From Burkholderiaceae bacterium (GTDB taxonomy: Bacteria > Pseudomonadota > Gammaproteobacteria > Burkholderiales > Burkholderiaceae_C), in the NCBI GenBank assembly GCA_025458585.1, contig JALOSD010000098.1, positions 1-6,248 on the forward strand: a stretch of 6,248 nucleotides of DNA, given 5' to 3'. The position numbers and the translations under genes are program-made. The notes beneath the pieces were generated by a model. The model saw nothing but the letters and a program-made list of their open reading frames with translations, was not told the origin of the DNA and searched no databases. This document shows positions 5,829-6,248 of this stretch, one piece after another; positions within the stretch are counted from its first letter, which is position 1, and each line of letters starts with the position of its first letter.

Positions 5829-6248
5829 GTGGGTCACACGACCGAAGCCACCCAGATCACCGATGCGAAGAAGCGCTACAGCGCCGGCGTGCTCAAGTAT
5901 CGCCAGATGGGCTACTGGGTGCCCGACTACGTGCCGAAGGATACCGACACGATCTGCCTGTTCCGCATCACGCCGCAGGAGGGCGTGGACCCGGTCGAGG
6001 CCGGCGCGGCGGTGGCCGGCGAGTCCAGCACCGCGACCTGGACCGTCGTCTGGACCGACCGCCTGACCGCCTGCGAGAACTACCGCGCCAAGTGCTACAA
6101 GGTCGAGCCGGTGCCGGGCCGCCCGGGCGAGTACTTCGCCTGGGTCGCGTACGACATCATCCTGTTCGAGGAGGGCTCGATCGCCAACATGACGGCGAGC
6201 CTGATCGGCAACGTGTTCAGCTTCAAGCCGCTGAAGGCGGCGCGGCTG
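5829..6248 (+). CDS. cbbL: Ribulose-1,5-bisphosphate carboxylase/oxygenase large subunit, red-type form I (3' end outside window)
   Basis: The first 140 codons are present and the frame is open to the last base. The product is the catalytic subunit that carboxylates RuBP in the Calvin cycle. A GTG start is used, set by AAGGAG at 5817-5822 with six bases between. The segment YSAGVLKYRQMGYW, then DYVPKDTD and ITPQEGVDPVEA, and an extended N terminus are typical of form IC (red-type) enzymes. In GESSTATW the residues E65, T70 and W71 match the N-terminal-domain residues that complete the active site of the partner subunit. N128 in IGNVFSFK matches the conserved asparagine (N123 in spinach). Nothing is missing in the visible part. 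The small subunit gene and cbbX are expected downstream but not seen. The CbbR gene is divergent upstream, so the gene is probably CbbR-activated. Confidence 0.96.
   Translation, partial: MGHTTEATQITDAKKRYSAGVLKYRQMGYWVPDYVPKDTDTICLFRITPQEGVDPVEAGAAVAGESSTATWTVVWTDRLTACENYRAKCYKVEPVPGRPGEYFAWVAYDIILFEEGSIANMTASLIGNVFSFKPLKAARL

Noticed and set aside
5776..6066. Open frame of 96 codons starting ATG-like at 5776
   Set aside because: It overlaps cbbL out of frame and covers its leader; the cbbL frame, with a GTG start and ribosome-binding site, is unmistakable.

Overview
The window is a GC-rich, tightly packed chromosomal segment from a proteobacterium that fixes CO2 and probably oxidises sulfide. 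The start of its RuBisCO large subunit reads as the red-type (form IC) enzyme found in alpha- and betaproteobacteria. The strong G/C bias at third codon positions, the four-base ATGA gene overlaps and the set of gene families fit a Burkholderiales-like betaproteobacterium, but the lineage is an inference and not certain.

Positions 1-2869 hold three plus-strand genes joined by ATGA start/stop overlaps: the 3' part of a fused Ada-AraC-AlkA protein (alkylation sensor plus 3-methyladenine DNA glycosylase), an Ogt-type O6-methylguanine-DNA methyltransferase, and a ten-helix EamA/DMT transporter. The first two form a compact alkylation-damage response: sensing and activation, base excision, and direct reversal. 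The ogt gene ends in an in-frame 12-bp tandem repeat that adds a low-complexity tail to the enzyme. A long hairpin lies just after the transporter gene.

Positions 2870-3061 are non-coding and carry the hairpin and a near-perfect 8-2-8 palindrome. Next come two plus-strand genes that look like flavocytochrome c sulfide dehydrogenase: a short exported monoheme cytochrome c (FccA-like, 3062-3400) and the FAD subunit (FccB-like, 3414-4697). A hairpin terminator follows them and overlaps the end of the convergent gene.

Positions 4731-6248 hold a minus-strand LysR-type regulator of the CbbR type, a 135-bp divergent control region with nested inverted repeats and a sigma70-like promoter, and the first 140 codons of cbbL, which starts with GTG and runs off the window. 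Sulfide oxidation could supply electrons (through the cytochrome) for CO2 fixation by the Calvin cycle, with CbbR controlling the cbb operon.

I see no CRISPR array, insertion sequence, tRNA, rRNA or phage gene. I found no convincing new system. The points most worth a second look are the repeat tail of Ogt, the lipoprotein-like N terminus of FccB, an unusual Trp in the CbbR recognition helix, and the palindromes in the two intergenic regions.
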